Shown here in pieces: positions 15,193 through 16,928 of a stretch of 16,928 nt of DNA. Under the pieces are notes generated by a model that was given only the letters and a program-made list of their open reading frames with translations, was not told the origin of the DNA and did not search any database. Positions within the stretch are counted from its first letter, which is position 1, and each line of letters starts with the position of its first letter. Origin of the DNA: Phycisphaerae bacterium. Its GTDB lineage: Bacteria > Planctomycetota > Phycisphaerae > Sedimentisphaerales > SM23-30. The position numbers were made by a program, and so were the translations under genes. Location: positions 1 through 16,928 of the forward strand of contig JAIPFO010000030.1 of NCBI GenBank assembly GCA_021736565.1. Direction: 5' to 3'.

Positions 15193-15272
15193 CGCCCGCG
15201 TCAAAGATATTTGCGTTCTCGGAATTTCCCTCCTTGCACCCGGCAGGCTGGCGCCTGCCGGGTGCAAGGAGG
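15193..15272 (+). repeat. 44-base perfect palindrome after a truncated family-1 left end
   Basis: CGCCCGCGTCAAAGATATTT (from 15193) resembles the family-1 left end. It is cut off at about 15228 by a perfect inverted repeat: CCTCCTTGCACCCGGCAGGC (15229-15248), loop TGGC, and its exact complement (15253-15272). The 20-pair, GC-rich stem would form a very stable hairpin or cruciform. Confidence 0.8.
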
Positions 15273-15296
15273 AGATGCGGGTTAGGCGATACATAA

Positions 15297-15358
15297 ACCC
15301 AGGGTGTCACTCGCTGCGCTCGTTTGCCCTGGGCTATTTTATATTAGCCCTTTGGGCT
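15297..15358 (+). repeat. Planctomycete-type CCCAGGG/CCCTGGG hairpin pair
   Basis: CCCAGGG (15298-15304) pairs with CCCTGGG (15327-15333) around a loop containing CACTCGCTGCGCTCG. A second stem, AGCCC/GGGCT (15346-15358), follows. Very similar intergenic sequence is, from memory, widespread in planctomycete genomes. Its role is unknown. Confidence 0.6.
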
Positions 15359-15368
15359 GGATAGGAAA

Positions 15369-15390
15369 CCGCCTTCGGCGGAAGCTTTTT
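15369..15390 (+). terminator. CCGCC-TTC-GGCGG hairpin with T-run
   Basis: This is a compact five-pair GC stem with a three-base loop, followed by AAGCTTTTT. It has the form of a small intrinsic terminator, but no gene ends just upstream on the + strand. Confidence 0.35.
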
Positions 15391-15409
15391 AATGCAGGTG
15401 AACGGATAG

Positions 15410-15483
15410 AAATATTTTTGAAGCCCATTTTCCGCATCTTAAGACGTTTTAAAGCCGAAAAATGACTTTTGACGTGGACGCCA
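15410..15483 (+). repeat. Family-1 repeat, well preserved copy j
   Basis: The inner sequence matches copies b and d strongly: ATATTTTTGAAGCCCATTTT, CCGCATCTTAAGACG, TTTTAAAGCCGAAAAATG, ACTTTTGACGTGGACGCC. The outer left end (GACGCCAGCGTCA) is lost; it is replaced by AGGTGAACGGATAGAA. Confidence 0.78.
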
Positions 15484-15526
15484 AATTACCTATTTTACCA
15501 TAATGACCCGAAGGGTCGTTTCATTG
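15484..15526 (+). repeat. ATTACCTAT...GGTCGTTTCATT repeat, copy 2
   Basis: It directly follows family-1 copy j. It contains GACCCGAAGGGTC, a small hairpin, then GTTTCATTGCCC, and it is related to the copy at 14448-14489. Confidence 0.5.
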
Positions 15527-15563
15527 CCCTTGTCAAATTTCTTAAAATTTTTTAAAATAAAAT

Positions 15564-15603
15564 AACAAAAAGCTCTTGTAAACAACAAAAGGCTATTGTA
15601 AAA
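15564..15603 (+). repeat. 20-base tandem repeat, two units
   Basis: AACAAAAAGCTCTTGTAAAC is followed directly by AACAAAAGGCTATTGTAAAA, differing at three positions. Each unit contains the roughly palindromic ACAAAA...TTGTAAA. Two helical turns of spacing suit side-by-side binding of one regulator upstream of the 15840 gene. Confidence 0.6.
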
Positions 15604-15640
15604 TCAGTGCTTGTGTTGTTGGAAACAAACAGATAACTAG

Positions 15641-15817
15641 TAGGCTTTCGTACTTTTTATTTTTGAATCATTCATTTGTTATTGAATTATACTCATCCGA
15701 GTACATTTTTTGCGGATCGCGCGTAACATAAGCCTATAAATTGTAAAGATTTATATCCCGGCTCAACGGGAAATTTCAATCGCGATCACTATAACGTATA
15801 AAAAAGTGCGAAAGTCA
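15641..15817 (+). repeat. Family-2 repeat, copy C, upstream of the two-helix membrane protein
   Basis: Left end: GGCTTTCGTACTTTTTA, then TTTTTGAATCATTCATTTG and TTATTGA. Right end: TAACGTATAAAAAAGTGCG then AAAGTCAAC. The outer CTTTCGTACTTTTT and AAAAAGTGCGAAAG are nearly perfect inverted repeats of each other. Inside, GATCGCG and CGCGATC also form a wide inverted repeat, and ACTC/GAGT a small hairpin. The element ends 22 bases before the ATG at 15840. Confidence 0.7.
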
Positions 15818-15839
15818 ACCACTACGAAAGGACAGAAAA

Positions 15840-16508
15840 ATGTTTCGAATTGCAATTGCTATTATTGTTGGCGGCGGTTTTTTGGCGTTTTATGGATTTC
15901 AGGAGAATAAGCTCAGCAGTCTTTGTAAGGATACTGCCGAGAAGGTTGATTTAAAGGCCCTGGAGGATGGCCAGGAGCTTACCAATATGAATATCGAAAT
16001 AGGCCCTCATTGGGCTATATATTCCCAAAGTATTTATGAATATACGCAATCGAAATATGATTCCTCCGAACCCGACAATAGCACGACGGTCACCTCGACA
16101 TCTTATCCGATCATTTCGGAGAAGCATCCATTTAATATAGCCCTTGACAAGCTGCAGGCCAAATACGGGTCGCTGGAAAATGTGCCGGAAAGTGAGATTC
16201 CGGAATTTAAAGATTTCAGAGTATTAGTTAAAACTGACCGGTTCAAAACGATCGGCGGGATCCCTGACAACTGGGGTGAAATACAAAACGTTCAGGGGCT
16301 TGTCATCAATGAAATTGACAATCTGGACAACGAAGAAATTAAACTGCTCAAGCAGAATTGGCCGCACTTGAATACGGATAAAGTTCTTATTCTTGAAATC
16401 GGCCGTGAGCCCAGCAGCTCTTCGGCCTCCATGGCAATGATGGGCGGCGGCGGATTGATTTCAATTGCCGGAGTAGGGCTAATGCTCTGGATGCGCAAAA
16501 AAGAATAA
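15840..16508 (+). CDS. Protein with N- and C-terminal membrane segments, unknown function
   Basis: This 222-residue protein resembles uncharacterised planctomycete proteins but has no assignable function. A hydrophobic N-terminal segment (about 4-20) is followed by a polar middle with one cysteine (Cys29 in SSLCKDTAEK), the motif VDLKALEDGQ, an aromatic run IGPHWAIYSQSIYEYTQ (54-70) and a mixed alpha/beta segment to about 190. A serine run (192-195), GGGG (202-205), a hydrophobic helix and the basic tail MRKKE end the protein. The tail resembles GlyGly-CTERM-type sorting tails in layout, though simple membrane anchoring is just as likely. ATG 15840 has AAAGGA upstream. A family-2 element and a tandem repeat lie in its upstream region. 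It converges on the YD-repeat gene. Confidence 0.75.
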   Translation: MFRIAIAIIVGGGFLAFYGFQENKLSSLCKDTAEKVDLKALEDGQELTNMNIEIGPHWAIYSQSIYEYTQSKYDSSEPDNSTTVTSTSYPIISEKHPFNIALDKLQAKYGSLENVPESEIPEFKDFRVLVKTDRFKTIGGIPDNWGEIQNVQGLVINEIDNLDNEEIKLLKQNWPHLNTDKVLILEIGREPSSSSASMAMMGGGGLISIAGVGLMLWMRKKE

Positions 16509-16928
16509 CCCCGATGGCCAGTTTGATCAGCAGGGGCAACAAACAGGCAAAGGGTATTGACGGTGTCGGACACCTTATATATACTCAGGGCGTCATACTC
16601 GAAGGTCGCGATGGTGGCATCGCCGGCATCCTCGATCTTAATGATGCGGTTTTCGTAGTCATACGCATACTGATAGCCATCCTGATCGGCGGTCGTATTA
16701 CCGGCATCATCATACCCCAGCGTCACATCAAACGTACCGGTCTCATCATACCGGTTGGTCAGATCATTCACCGCGTAGGTCGTTGAACTTTCCCCCCGAA
16801 GGGTCGCACTGGTTCGATTGCCAAGGGCATCCATAGTAAAACTTTCCGTATCCGTATTGTCGCTAAGGTATTCCACATCCGTCAGACGATTCAAATCGTC
16901 GTAAACTACAGTGTCACGTATTCGCTTC
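16292..16928 (-). pseudogene. Truncated YD-repeat (Rhs-type) protein, 5' part beyond the window
   Basis: The frame is open from the right window edge on the - strand. It encodes YD repeats typical of Rhs/wall-associated proteins: VVYDDLNRLTDVEYL, FTMDALGNRTSATL, LGYDDAGNTTADQDG, YQYAYDYENRIIKIED and FEYDAL. Such proteins are large secreted shells that often carry C-terminal toxins. The homology ends at about 16592. Beyond it the frame continues as low-likelihood sequence past a GGTGTCGGACACC palindrome (16562-16574) and through the opposite-strand end of the neighbouring gene to a stop at 16292. The conserved DPxG core end and any toxin tip are absent, so this is a 3'-truncated or decaying gene. 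The start is outside the window. Confidence 0.75.
16562..16574. repeat. GGTGTCGGACACC palindrome at the Rhs break point
   Basis: Five pairs close a three-base loop. It lies about 18-30 bases beyond the last recognisable YD-repeat residue, so it may be a REP-like insertion or the scar of the event that truncated the gene. Confidence 0.4.

Larger units (their letters stand above)
14970..15839. other. 870-base gene-free, repeat-dense interval
   Basis: No gene is supported. A 65-codon frame at 15167-15364 is just palindromic repeat sequence read through. The interval contains, in order: the promoter of the small - strand gene, a short-form repeat, a truncated family-1 left end with a 44-base perfect palindrome, a planctomycete-type hairpin pair, a small terminator-like hairpin, a long family-1 copy, an ATTACCTAT repeat, a 20-base tandem repeat and a family-2 element leading into the next gene. 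A GGTCGAGGGCCGAGGGTC direct repeat lies at about 15131-15149. Confidence 0.6.

Noticed and set aside
15167..15364. A 65-codon + strand frame
   Set aside because: It is formed by the 44-base palindrome and the CCCAGGG hairpin repeat; no ribosome site or protein-like pattern.
16514..16786. A 90-codon + strand frame opposite the YD-repeat gene
   Set aside because: It is the shadow of the Rhs coding strand, whose YD-repeat pattern is unmistakable.

Overview
The window looks like chromosomal DNA of a planctomycete, probably of the Phycisphaerae type. This is inferred from four things: a GspG-like pseudopilin of the style common in that phylum, a decaying YD-repeat (Rhs) gene, a rhomboid with a C-terminal TPR-like tail, and intergenic hairpins of the CCCAGGG...CCCTGGG type familiar from planctomycete genomes. 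No lineage can be proven from the sequence alone. No tRNA, rRNA, CRISPR array or transposase gene was seen.

Layout. (1) 1-755 is gene-poor and repeat-rich. (2) 756-6776, all on the + strand, encodes a pseudopilin-like protein, a membrane PAS histidine kinase, a receiver-only response regulator that begins directly after the kinase stop codon, a GAF/HD-GYP phosphodiesterase and an SLC1-type dicarboxylate/amino-acid symporter. The kinase, receiver and HD-GYP protein look like one signalling module, resembling RpfC/RpfG split into separate proteins, that would lower cyclic-di-GMP. (3) 12443-6871, all on the - strand, is a likely operon: SH3-domain envelope protein, uvrB, nadC, birA. This groups DNA repair, NAD synthesis and biotin ligation. 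(4) 13048-14217 (+) is the rhomboid protease with a TPR-like tail, driven by a good sigma-70-like promoter. (5) 14218-16928 is a mosaic region with an AT-rich small membrane protein, about 870 bases without a gene but full of hairpins and repeats, a planctomycete-style protein with a membrane segment at each end, and a truncated YD-repeat gene running off the right edge.

The most unusual content is non-coding. Two dispersed repeat families were found by eye. Family 1 is about 90 bases, with imperfect terminal inverted repeats of the form GCGTCAAAAGTA / TACTTTTGACGC. It has at least six long copies, a half copy inside a coding sequence, and a separate short form of about 40 bases in three places. 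Family 2 is about 180 bases, with conserved ends (CTTTCGTACTTTTT near the left, AAAAAGTGCGAAAG at the right) and diverged middles. It lies directly upstream of three + strand genes (HD-GYP, symporter, two-helix membrane protein). Both families tend to end within a few tens of bases of a start codon, and GC-rich palindromes seem to have replaced or invaded several family-1 copies. They could be non-autonomous mobile elements (MITE-like), shared regulatory leaders, or mobile elements recruited as leaders; the sequence alone does not decide between these.
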